From Paenibacillus bovis (GTDB lineage Bacteria > Bacillota > Bacilli > Paenibacillales > Paenibacillaceae), in the NCBI RefSeq assembly GCF_001421015.2, contig NZ_CP013023.1:5190001-5254000 (forward strand): a DNA stretch of 64,000 nucleotides. The letters are read 5' to 3'. This document shows positions 57,075 through 64,000 of the stretch, piece by piece. Each line of letters starts with the position of its first letter. Position 1 is the first letter of the stretch. Position numbers and translations under genes: made by a program. The notes beneath the pieces were generated by a model. The model saw only the letters and a list, made by a program, of their open reading frames with translations, did no database searches and was not told the DNA's origin.

Positions 57075-57088
57075 GTGAAATATTTCAC
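57075..57088. promoter_or_regulatory. Palindrome upstream of the GPH transporter
   Basis: GTGAAATATTTCAC is a perfect 14-bp palindrome 27 bp before the ATG. Its centre (AT) and sequence differ from the LacI-type sites near uxaC and uxaB, so another regulator or an RNA hairpin is possible. Confidence 0.4.
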
Positions 57089-57116
57089 ATTATTAAATAA
57101 GACGTACCGGATTCTG

Positions 57117-57149
57117 CCCGGATACCAGCGGATATGCTGGCATCCGGCA
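57117..57149 (-). repeat. Hairpin between uxaC and the transporter gene
   Basis: GCCcGGATaCCAGC (57117-57130) / GCTGGcATCCGGC (57137-57149) forms a GC-rich stem with two mismatches. No T run follows, so it is not a terminator; it may protect the uxaC mRNA 3' end. Confidence 0.4.
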
Positions 57150-57170
57150 AGAAATGTCCGGCTTTCTAAA

Positions 57171-58598
57171 TTAAGAGCGGCTGCTGACTACTGCAGGAAA
57201 GTTGAAATACTGCTCGGCATTGTTGTAACAGATTCCCTCTACCAGGCTGCTCAGCAGCTGTGGATCATTCGGCGCTTCGCCGCTCTCCACCCAGCTGCCC
57301 AGCAGATCGCACAGCAGACGACGGAAATATTCATGCCGGGTATACGACAGGAAGCTGCGGGAATCGGTCAGCATACCGACAAAGCGGGACAGTACACCCA
57401 GGTTACCGAGAATGCGCATCTGCTCGCGGATGCCATCACGATGATCGTTGTACCACCATGAAGTACCGAACTGGATTTTGCCTGGAATGCCTCCACCCTG
57501 GAAGCTGCCTGCTGCACTAGCCAGTACGTGATAATCATTCGGATTCAGGGAATACAGAATTGTTTTCGGCAATCCGCCGGCATTCTCCATCGCATCCAGC
57601 AGGGAGACAAGCGGCTGGGCAATTACCCCGTCATTGATAGAATCATATCCGGTATCCGGTCCCAACTTGGCAAAAGCAACTGAATTGTTGTTGCGCAAGG
57701 CATGAATATGCAGCTGCATCGCCCAGCCCAATTCCGCATACAGGCTGCTCAGGAAGACCAGCGTATAGCTCTTATGCTTGGCTTCTTCTTCCGGACTGAC
57801 CTGTCCCTGTTCCAGCAGTCGGGTGAAAATCTCGCTAGCTTCTTCTTTTGTCGTATCCGCGTACATGACTTTGTCGATCGCATGGTCAGAGACGCGTCCG
57901 CCGGCTTCATGGAAGAAGCGTACTCTTTTCTCCAGAGCAGCGAGGAATTCATCATAGCTGCGTATGTCGGAACCATGTACTACGCTCAGTTTCTCCAGCC
58001 ATGGCTTGAAAGTCGCGCGGTTGACTTCCAGTGCCTTATCCGGACGGAAGCTTGGCAGCACAGCTGTCTCGAATCCGCTGATTTCGCGAATTTGAGCGTG
58101 GTACTCCAGCGAATCGACAGGATCATCTGTAGTGCACACGACAGTCACTTTGGATTTGGTGATCAGATCACGTGCGCCAAAGCCCGGTCCCTGCAGCTGT
58201 TTGTTCACCTTTTCCCAGATCGCCGGAGCAGAGTGTTCATTCAGCAGTTCATATACGCCAAAGAAACGCTGCAATTCCAGATGGGTCCAGTGATACAGCG
58301 GGTTGCCGATCAGCTGCGGTACTGTACGTGCCCAGGCCAGAAATTTGTCATAATCTTCGGCTTCTCCGGTAATATAGCGTTCCTCAATCCCATTGGCGCG
58401 CATGACCCGCCATTTGTAGTGATCGCCGTATAGCCAGGCTTCGGTTATATTTTTGAACGTTTTATTTTCAAAAATCTCCTGTGGGCTTAGATGGCAATGA
58501 TAGTCAATAATAGGCATTTCTTTGGCTGTACCATGATACAGTTGAATCGCAGTTTCACTGTTTAACAAAAAATTCTCATCCAAAAACGTTTTAGCCAT
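57171..58598 (-). CDS. uxaC: Glucuronate/galacturonate isomerase UxaC
   Basis: First step of hexuronate breakdown: D-galacturonate to D-tagaturonate (or D-glucuronate to D-fructuronate). 475 aa, normal. Features: IIDYHCHLSPQEI (metal-binding HxH), AWLYGDHYKWRVMR, VVCTTDDPVDSL, LNPNDYHVLASAAGSFQ and FGTSWWYNDHRDG. The ATG at 58598 (MAKTFLDENF) has AAGGG 10 nt upstream; the frame opens 40 codons earlier with no homology. First gene of the uxa locus, under a promoter with a LacI-type operator. Confidence 0.95.
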   Translation of the reverse strand: MAKTFLDENFLLNSETAIQLYHGTAKEMPIIDYHCHLSPQEIFENKTFKNITEAWLYGDHYKWRVMRANGIEERYITGEAEDYDKFLAWARTVPQLIGNPLYHWTHLELQRFFGVYELLNEHSAPAIWEKVNKQLQGPGFGARDLITKSKVTVVCTTDDPVDSLEYHAQIREISGFETAVLPSFRPDKALEVNRATFKPWLEKLSVVHGSDIRSYDEFLAALEKRVRFFHEAGGRVSDHAIDKVMYADTTKEEASEIFTRLLEQGQVSPEEEAKHKSYTLVFLSSLYAELGWAMQLHIHALRNNNSVAFAKLGPDTGYDSINDGVIAQPLVSLLDAMENAGGLPKTILYSLNPNDYHVLASAAGSFQGGGIPGKIQFGTSWWYNDHRDGIREQMRILGNLGVLSRFVGMLTDSRSFLSYTRHEYFRRLLCDLLGSWVESGEAPNDPQLLSSLVEGICYNNAEQYFNFPAVVSSRS

Positions 58599-58660
58599 GT
58601 TCGTCATTCCCTTCGCAATGTATGCTGGTACTTCACATGATCGTCTGTCTGAATTCAAAT

Positions 58661-58674
58661 TGTTAACGTTAACA
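58661..58674 (-). promoter_or_regulatory. LacI-type operator of uxaC
   Basis: TGTTAACGTTAACA is a perfect 14-bp palindrome with the central CG of LacI-family sites. It lies about 12 bp after the -10 box of the uxaC promoter, a position where a repressor would block early elongation. Confidence 0.7.
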
Positions 58675-58685
58675 TTTACAACTTC

Positions 58686-58713
58686 ATTGTAGCTGTTTTT
58701 GACGAATACGCAA
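58686..58713 (-). promoter_or_regulatory. Sigma-A promoter of uxaC
   Basis: On the minus strand -35 TTGCGT (58708-58713, 4 of 6), 16-bp spacer, -10 TACAAT (58686-58691, 5 of 6). Transcription would start near 58678, just before the operator. Confidence 0.6.
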
Positions 58714-58760
58714 TACAATTTCCTGTTTTTTCTTGTTACAGTTATTTGAAAATGTATACA

Positions 58761-58775
58761 CTGTTACTGTAACAG
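58761..58775. promoter_or_regulatory. Palindrome upstream of the uxaC promoter
   Basis: CTGTTAC-T-GTAACAG is a perfect 15-bp odd palindrome ~50 bp upstream of the -35; a related half site (TTGTTACAGTTA) lies at 58733-58744. An activator or second repressor could bind here. Confidence 0.45.
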
Positions 58776-59125
58776 ATATCACAGATAAAATTCGTGGATC
58801 ACGATCTATCATTTGGAGAGCGTTACATTTCCTGTACGGATATGCTTTCATTATTGTTTCTTTTCATTACATTATTTTGCTGGAGCTGGATTTTGTTTTA
58901 GGGGCGTTCTTTTTCTTTCTTCTTCCCGTTAATTATAGTAATGATATAGCTGACTGCTTGCCCAGTTTGGTTCTATTAGGGTCTGTATAATCAATATAAT
59001 TAGCATCCGGACTGTTATTATTCCTCAGAGAAGTCATATAACGTTCTTATTATTTGGCTGTTCAATATGACTTTTTGCATATAATCGGTTTCCTGCTTCT
59101 ATCGGCACAAGATGATCTGTAAGCC

Positions 59126-59158
59126 AAAAAGCAGCAGTCTTATACAGACTGCTGCTTC
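59126..59158 (-). terminator. Intrinsic terminator of the argGH transcript
   Basis: AAGCAGCAGTCT (59129-59140) / AGACTGCTGCTT (59146-59157) is a perfect 12-bp stem followed on the minus strand by a TTTTT run. It is ~140 bp past the argH stop. Confidence 0.88.
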
Positions 59159-59295
59159 TCAAATGTACTATTTAGGATGGACCTGACAGGATACACATTT
59201 GCTTTCCTGCCTGATCCATCCTATTTTCATTTCTATACAAACGCCATTATTTTCCGGCCGATTCAGCCATCTATCGATACCCGTCCAGTATGCGA

Positions 59296-60699
59296 TCAGG
59301 TATGCTGCTCCAGCCACTGTACTGTATGCTGTAGTTTGCCTCCAGCACGTTCGATAGCCTGCTCCACCTGTACGGTTGCTGTACCGCCATATACGTTACG
59401 GGCATTCACGACCGTCTCCGGCTGCAGTACCTGATAGATCGTATCGTCAAACAGCGGAGAGAAGTTCTGGAACTCGTCCAGTGTCAGATCAAGCAGATAC
59501 TTGCCTTCCTGGATGCAATACAGCACCGTTTTACCGATAACTTCATGCGCCTGACGGAAAGGCAGACCTTTACCCACGAGGAAATCCGCAATATCGGTCG
59601 CATTGGAAAAGTCCTTGTTGACCGCTTCGCGCATCCGGCCGGTATTGACCTTCATCGTCGCGATCATCGGTGCGAACAGCTGCAGGGCGCCTTCCAGCGT
59701 CGCTACCGTATCGAACATGCCTTCTTTGTCTTCCTGCATATCTTTGTTGTAAGCAAGCGGCAGGGATTTGAGTACGGTCAGCAGACCGATCAGATTGCCA
59801 TATACCCGTCCGGTTTTGCCGCGTACCAGCTCGGCAACATCCGGATTTTTCTTCTGTGGCATAATGCTGCTGCCCGTGCAGAATGCATCATCCAATTCGA
59901 CAAAGTTGAACTCGGTACTGCTCCACAGCACCAACTCTTCGCTCAAACGGGACAAATGCGTCATGATCAGCGAGGCACCGGACAGGAACTCGACGATAAA
60001 GTCGCGATCGCTGACCGCATCCAGACTGTTTTCATACACAGCATCGAATCCGAGCTGTTCGGCTACGAAATGACGATCGATCGGGAAGGTCGTCCCTGCG
60101 AGCGCACCTGCTCCGAGCGGCAGTACGTTAATACGCTTGTAGCTGTCCTTGAGACGGTCAATATCCCGTTCGAACATGGATACATATGCCATCAGATGAT
60201 GAGGGAACAGGATCGGCTGGGCACGCTGCAGATGCGTATAGCCCGGCACGATGGTGTCCATATTGCTTTTGGCCTGGGTAATCAGGGATTCCTGCAGTGC
60301 ATGCAGCAGCCCGATCAGCTCGACGACCCGCTTGCGCAGATACAGATGCATATCGGTCGCGACCTGATCGTTACGGCTACGTCCGGTATGCAGCTTGCCG
60401 CCGACAGCGCCGACTTCCTCGATCAGATGCTTTTCAATATTCATATGGATATCTTCATCCGAGACGGAGAATTGTACTTCACCCGCCTGGATCTTGGATA
60501 ATACTTTATTCAGACCGGCTTTGATCGTCTCTACATCTTCTGCAGGTACGATGCCGCATTTGCCCAGCATGGTGACATGAGCGAGACTGCCCTGGATATC
60601 TTCTTCTGCAAGTGCTTTATCGAAATGGATAGAGGCTGTATATTCCTCCACCAGATGGTTGGTTTGTTTGGTAAAACGTCCGCCCCATAGTTTGCTCAT
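59296..60699 (-). CDS. argH: Argininosuccinate lyase ArgH
   Basis: Last step of arginine synthesis: argininosuccinate to arginine and fumarate. ~467 aa. Signature [20 protein letters not shown] near residue 275-295, plus [13 protein letters not shown] and [18 protein letters not shown] segments ([16 protein letters not shown]). The ATG at 60699 gives the family start [11 protein letters not shown]; a GTG at 60711 overlaps the argG stop by 4 bp and is an alternative. Translationally coupled to argG. Confidence 0.97.
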   Translation of the reverse strand: MSKLWGGRFTKQTNHLVEEYTASIHFDKALAEEDIQGSLAHVTMLGKCGIVPAEDVETIKAGLNKVLSKIQAGEVQFSVSDEDIHMNIEKHLIEEVGAVGGKLHTGRSRNDQVATDMHLYLRKRVVELIGLLHALQESLITQAKSNMDTIVPGYTHLQRAQPILFPHHLMAYVSMFERDIDRLKDSYKRINVLPLGAGALAGTTFPIDRHFVAEQLGFDAVYENSLDAVSDRDFIVEFLSGASLIMTHLSRLSEELVLWSSTEFNFVELDDAFCTGSSIMPQKKNPDVAELVRGKTGRVYGNLIGLLTVLKSLPLAYNKDMQEDKEGMFDTVATLEGALQLFAPMIATMKVNTGRMREAVNKDFSNATDIADFLVGKGLPFRQAHEVIGKTVLYCIQEGKYLLDLTLDEFQNFSPLFDDTIYQVLQPETVVNARNVYGGTATVQVEQAIERAGGKLQHTVQWLEQHT

Positions 60700-60707
60700 G
60701 CTGTTGG

Positions 60708-61961
60708 TCACACTCCCTGTTTGGCTTGTGCTGCTGCCTGCTGTACACCTGCATTTACCTTGAGACGCAGTGCGTTCAGCTGGATAAATCCTGCCGCATC
60801 GCCCTGATCATAGGCATTGGTCGGATCGGCTTCCATTGTAGCGATATCCGGGTTGTACAGGCTGACCGGACTGCTCAGTCCTGCCGCGATGATATTGCCT
60901 TTGTACAGTTTGACTTTGACGGTACCGGTGATGTTCTTCTGGCTCTCGGTTACCAGTGCCTGAAGTGCCAGGCGCTCCGGTGCGAACCAGAATCCATTGT
61001 AGACCAGATTCGCATAACGGGTAATCAGCGAGTCGCGCAGACTCATTACTTCGCGGTCCATCGTCAGGGACTCCATTTTGCGGTGAGCGGTGAACAGGAT
61101 CGTGCCGCCCGGTGTCTCGTATACGCCGCGGCTCTTCATACCGACAAAGCGATTCTCGACCATATCGACGCGGCCGATACCATGCTTGCCGCCCAGCTCA
61201 TTGAGCTTCTCCATCACTTCCAGCGGTGTCATGGATTGACCGTTCAGAGCGATACAGTTTCCTTTTTCAAATTGCAGTTCCAGCATTTCCGGCTGATCCG
61301 GTGCATCCTCCGGCGATACGCTGAGTACGAACATATCTTTGTTGCTCTCTGCACTTGCGTCAAAGTCCGGATCTTCCAGTACGCCGCTCTCATAGCTGAT
61401 ATGCAGCAGGTTACGGTCGGTAGAGTATGGCTTGGCAGCCGATGCCGTTACCGGAATACCGTGGGACTCCGCATAAGCGATCATCTCGGCACGTCCCGGG
61501 AAGTCCTCACGGAATTTCTCCAGACGCCATGGAGCGATTACCTGAATCTCCGGTGCGAGTGCAGCAGCATTCAATTCGAAGCGTACCTGGTCGTTTCCTT
61601 TACCCGTCGCGCCGTGAGCAATAGCGATTGCTCCCTCGGCACGGGCGATCTCGACCATACGCTTGGCGATCAACGGACGCGCAATACTCGTGCCGAGCAG
61701 ATATTGTCCTTCATATAGTGCGCCTGCCTGGAACATGGGATAAATGAAATCTTCGGCAAATTCAGCACGCAGATCATCGATATAGACTTTGGAGGCGCCG
61801 GTAGCAAGTGCTTTTTCTTCCAGACCGTCCAGTTCGTCCGCTTGTCCGATATCGGCAGTAAAGGTAATAATTTCGGCGTCATACGTTTCTTTGAGCCACT
61901 TCAGAATGATCGATGTATCCAGACCGCCGGAATAGGCGAGTACAATTTTATCTTTAGCCAT
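60708..61961 (-). CDS. argG: Argininosuccinate synthase ArgG
   Basis: Joins citrulline and aspartate with ATP. 417 aa. N-terminal ATP pyrophosphatase motif [16 protein letters not shown] (8-23), then [18 protein letters not shown] and [21 protein letters not shown] precedes the ATG. Gap of 192 bp to argF shows no clear promoter or ArgR box I can defend. Confidence 0.97.
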   Translation of the reverse strand: MAKDKIVLAYSGGLDTSIILKWLKETYDAEIITFTADIGQADELDGLEEKALATGASKVYIDDLRAEFAEDFIYPMFQAGALYEGQYLLGTSIARPLIAKRMVEIARAEGAIAIAHGATGKGNDQVRFELNAAALAPEIQVIAPWRLEKFREDFPGRAEMIAYAESHGIPVTASAAKPYSTDRNLLHISYESGVLEDPDFDASAESNKDMFVLSVSPEDAPDQPEMLELQFEKGNCIALNGQSMTPLEVMEKLNELGGKHGIGRVDMVENRFVGMKSRGVYETPGGTILFTAHRKMESLTMDREVMSLRDSLITRYANLVYNGFWFAPERLALQALVTESQKNITGTVKVKLYKGNIIAAGLSSPVSLYNPDIATMEADPTNAYDQGDAAGFIQLNALRLKVNAGVQQAAAQAKQGV

Positions 61962-62153
61962 AAGTAGGTTCCTCCAGTTACTGATTCGCTTTGTATTGGT
62001 TGCTGCTTTTGGTCATACTCTTTATTTCATGGGGCTTCTATGGATCGTAGCTACACTCTGTAGAATAGCAATGGCTGATAGGTTCGGCTTTCTTGTATAT
62101 CTGTCATGCACTATCCCAATAGATCGCTTGTTATTTTGCTATTTCTGCAGATC

Positions 62154-63119
62154 TTAACCGATCAGCGCAGCCATGATAGCTTTCTGTGCATGCAGACGAT
62201 TCTCTGCTTCATCGAAAATAACACTGTTCGGTCCATCAATCACACCTGCGCTTACTTCTTCGCCGCGGTGGGCCGGCAGACAGTGCAGGAATATATAATC
62301 CGGCTTGGCATGGCTAACGAGTGCTTCATTTACCTGATAGTCGGCAAATGCCTGCTCACGGATCTTCTGCTCTTCCTCAAAGCCCATGCTGGCCCATACA
62401 TCGGTATAAATCACATCTGCATCCTGCACTGCTTCCTGCGGATCGCGTACGACTTTGACCGTCGCTCCGCTCTCGGCTGCCAGCTGCTCGCACTGCTTGA
62501 TCACAGCAGGATCAGGCTCATACCCTTCCGGGCTCGCTACATACACGTCCAGGCCGACCCGTGCGCCGCCAATCATCAGGGAATGCGCCATATTGTTGCC
62601 ATCGCCGATGTAGGCTAATTTGAGCCCTTTCAGCTTGCCCTTCTGCTCCACGATCGTCTGGAAGTCTGCCAGCACCTGACAAGGGTGTCCCAGATCGCTC
62701 AGCCCGTTAATCACCGGGATGTCTGCATATTTCGCCAGTTCGGTTACATTTTCATGACCGAATGTACGGATCATGATGCCATCCAGATAACGTGACATGA
62801 CGCGTGCTGTATCGGCAATCGTCTCGCCGCGTCCCATCTGGATATCGTTTTTGCTGAGGAACAGGGCATGTCCACCCAGCTGATAGGTTCCCACTTCAAA
62901 AGAAACCCGTGTACGTGTCGAGGACTTTTCAAAAATCAGACCTACTGTTTTACCTTCCAGCGGACGGTAGACTTCTCCTGCTTTTTGCTTACGCTTCAGC
63001 TCAATCGCCAGTTCGATCAGAAAGTTGATTTCTTCCGCTGTATAATCGCTGAGTTCCACAAAATCCTTGCCTTTGAAATGACTGAGTTCCAGTTGATTCT
63101 GCTGTGCTGCATCTGCCAT
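62154..63119 (-). CDS. argF: Ornithine carbamoyltransferase ArgF
   Basis: Carbamoyl transfer to ornithine, giving citrulline. 321 aa. Motifs: FEKSSTRTRVSFEVG (carbamoyl-phosphate site, ~64-78), HPCQVLAD, YIGDGNNMAHSLM, DVWASMGFEEE and FLHCLPAHRGEEV. The gene follows argD by 42 bp in an arg operon that must begin outside the window. Confidence 0.97.
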   Translation of the reverse strand: MADAAQQNQLELSHFKGKDFVELSDYTAEEINFLIELAIELKRKQKAGEVYRPLEGKTVGLIFEKSSTRTRVSFEVGTYQLGGHALFLSKNDIQMGRGETIADTARVMSRYLDGIMIRTFGHENVTELAKYADIPVINGLSDLGHPCQVLADFQTIVEQKGKLKGLKLAYIGDGNNMAHSLMIGGARVGLDVYVASPEGYEPDPAVIKQCEQLAAESGATVKVVRDPQEAVQDADVIYTDVWASMGFEEEQKIREQAFADYQVNEALVSHAKPDYIFLHCLPAHRGEEVSAGVIDGPNSVIFDEAENRLHAQKAIMAALIG

Positions 63120-63161
63120 ACTGTTTTCCCCCTTGTCGGATATGGTCGCCTGTCCTGCTAT

Positions 63162-64000
63162 CTATACGCCGCTCGGTCCGGAAGCACTGACTACCGGAGC
63201 ATATTCATGAATAATCTCACTCAAGATCTGGACTGCCTGATCAATTTCCTGCTCGGTGATCAGCAGATTCGGCAGCAGACGAATTACGTTAGGTCCTGCA
63301 TTGACGAACAGCAGCCCTTTTTCCTGTCCGGCCATAATCAATTCGTTCACCGGTGCTGCACATTCCATCCCGATCATCAGACCCTTGCCGCGAATTTCTT
63401 TGACAAAAGAATGACCCGACAGCTTGTCATGCAGCTGCTGCATCAGATAGTCGCCCATCTGGGCGGCATGCTCGATCACGTTTTGTTCCTGCATCGTCTC
63501 CAGCGTTGCAATCACTGCTGCAGTTGCCAGTGGTGTACCACCAAAGGTAGAGCCATGACTGCCTGCTGTAAAGGCTTCTTTGAGATAATCTTTGCCGACC
63601 ATCGCGCCGACCGGGAATCCGCTCGCCAGTCCCTTGGCCAGTGTGAAAATATCCGGCTCAATGCCGTAATGTTCAAAAGAGAGCAGTTTCCCTGTCCGCC
63701 CCATACCCGTCTGAATCTCATCGATAATGAGCAGCAGTCCATGCTGCTTGCACAGCTCTGCTACTGCCTGTACATATTCCGTTTCAGCCGGATACACGCC
63801 GCCTTCCGCCTGGATCATCTCCAGCATCACTGCTGCCGTATGCGGTCCAATCGCTGACTGGAGTGCTTCCAGATCATTCAGCGCTACCGTAACGAAACCG
63901 GCCGGCAGAGGATGGAATCCTTCTTTGACCTTGTCCTGTCCAGTCGCTGTCAGAGTAGCCAGCGTACGTCCATGGAATGATTGGGTAAAGGTAATAATTT
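63162..64000 (-). CDS. argD: Acetylornithine aminotransferase ArgD, 5' end cut by the window
   Basis: Pyridoxal-phosphate aminotransferase of arginine synthesis. 279 codons are in the window; the start lies beyond 64000. Visible: SFHGRTLATLTATGQ, LLIIDEIQTGMGRTGK, the PLP Lys in FTLAKGLASGFPVGAM, HGSTFGGTPLATAAV, and RLLPNLLITEQEID. The segment usually read as VEPIQGEGG is LEMIQAEGG here. The argC, argJ and argB genes are expected further right. Confidence 0.94.
   Translation of the reverse strand, partial: IITFTQSFHGRTLATLTATGQDKVKEGFHPLPAGFVTVALNDLEALQSAIGPHTAAVMLEMIQAEGGVYPAETEYVQAVAELCKQHGLLLIIDEIQTGMGRTGKLLSFEHYGIEPDIFTLAKGLASGFPVGAMVGKDYLKEAFTAGSHGSTFGGTPLATAAVIATLETMQEQNVIEHAAQMGDYLMQQLHDKLSGHSFVKEIRGKGLMIGMECAAPVNELIMAGQEKGLLFVNAGPNVIRLLPNLLITEQEIDQAVQILSEIIHEYAPVVSASGPSGV

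Larger units (their letters stand above)
58599..59295. other. 697-bp gene-free stretch upstream of uxaC
   Basis: Holds the uxaC promoter and operators (58661-58775) and the argH terminator (59126-59158). An 85-codon plus-strand frame (58733-58990) has no ribosome site or family resemblance and is not called. The remaining AT-rich 58776-59125 shows nothing clear. Confidence 0.6.

Noticed and set aside
58733..58990. 85-codon plus-strand frame upstream of uxaC
   Set aside because: No ribosome site, and it runs across the uxaC regulatory region; composition looks non-coding.
62000..62060. ArgR/AhrC box upstream of argG
   Set aside because: The best word (CATGAAATAAAGAG on minus) matches the ARG box only in part; not strong enough to call.

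Overview
The window is a chromosomal segment of a low-to-mid GC Gram-positive bacterium, most likely Paenibacillus or a close relative in Paenibacillaceae. The evidence is gene order and content: a pcrB-pcrA-ligA block, a uvrB-uvrA block beside ftsE-ftsX-(M23 hydrolase)-ctpB-minJ-like genes, strong AGGAGG-type ribosome binding sites, frequent TTG/GTG starts and many intrinsic terminators. No rRNA, tRNA, CRISPR array, transposase or phage gene was seen. Most genes are on the minus strand.

Region by region. (1) 1-5.9 kb: pcrB, pcrA and ligA (archaeal-type lipid synthase, helicase, DNA ligase). (2) 6.0-25.7 kb: a large surface-glycan locus. It has a polyprenyl-phosphate sugar-1-phosphate transferase, several GT2/GT4 glycosyltransferases, a dTDP-L-rhamnose set in the order rmlA-rmlC-rmlB-rmlD, a DPM1-like GT2 with a DUF2304 partner, a small four-helix flippase-like protein and a DUF2142 GT-C-like protein, an ABC-2 polysaccharide exporter, a coiled-coil methyltransferase and a divergent O-antigen-ligase-like protein with TPRs. 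The set resembles the S-layer glycan (slg) clusters of Geobacillus and Paenibacillus. (3) 25.7-27.9 kb: two tandem, nearly identical galU/gtaB genes. (4) 28.0-28.4 kb: an AT-rich gene-free stretch with a dense cluster of DnaA-box-like 9-mers. (5) 28.4-35 kb: a U32-family protein, a 787-bp gene-free stretch with a 107-bp interrupted inverted repeat, a secreted stalk-domain protein and an HtrA-like protease. (6) 35-40.4 kb: uvrA and uvrB, uvrB with a promoter and a LexA-like site. (7) 40.5-48.5 kb: a motA/motB-type stator pair on the plus strand, then minJ-like, ctpB-like, M23 hydrolase, ftsX and ftsE. (8) 48.7-50.9 kb: a DHA2 drug-efflux pump with a TetR-type operator but no regulator gene nearby, and an AT-rich orphan lipoprotein. 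(9) 51-58.8 kb: a galacturonate-catabolism locus (uxaC, GPH transporter, LacI-family regulator, uxaB, uxaA) with LacI-type operator candidates. (10) 59.3-64 kb: argD (cut by the window end), argF, argG and argH.

Main points for a second look: the DnaA-box cluster at 28.05-28.42 kb; the GacI/GacJ-like extracytoplasmic glycosylation module inside the rhamnan-type cluster; a 5' remnant of a second O-antigen-ligase gene on the other side of the methyltransferase gene, giving ~40-bp direct repeats; the recently homogenised galU pair; and the long inverted repeat at 31.27-31.37 kb. All functional calls come from reading motifs and context; no database search was run.
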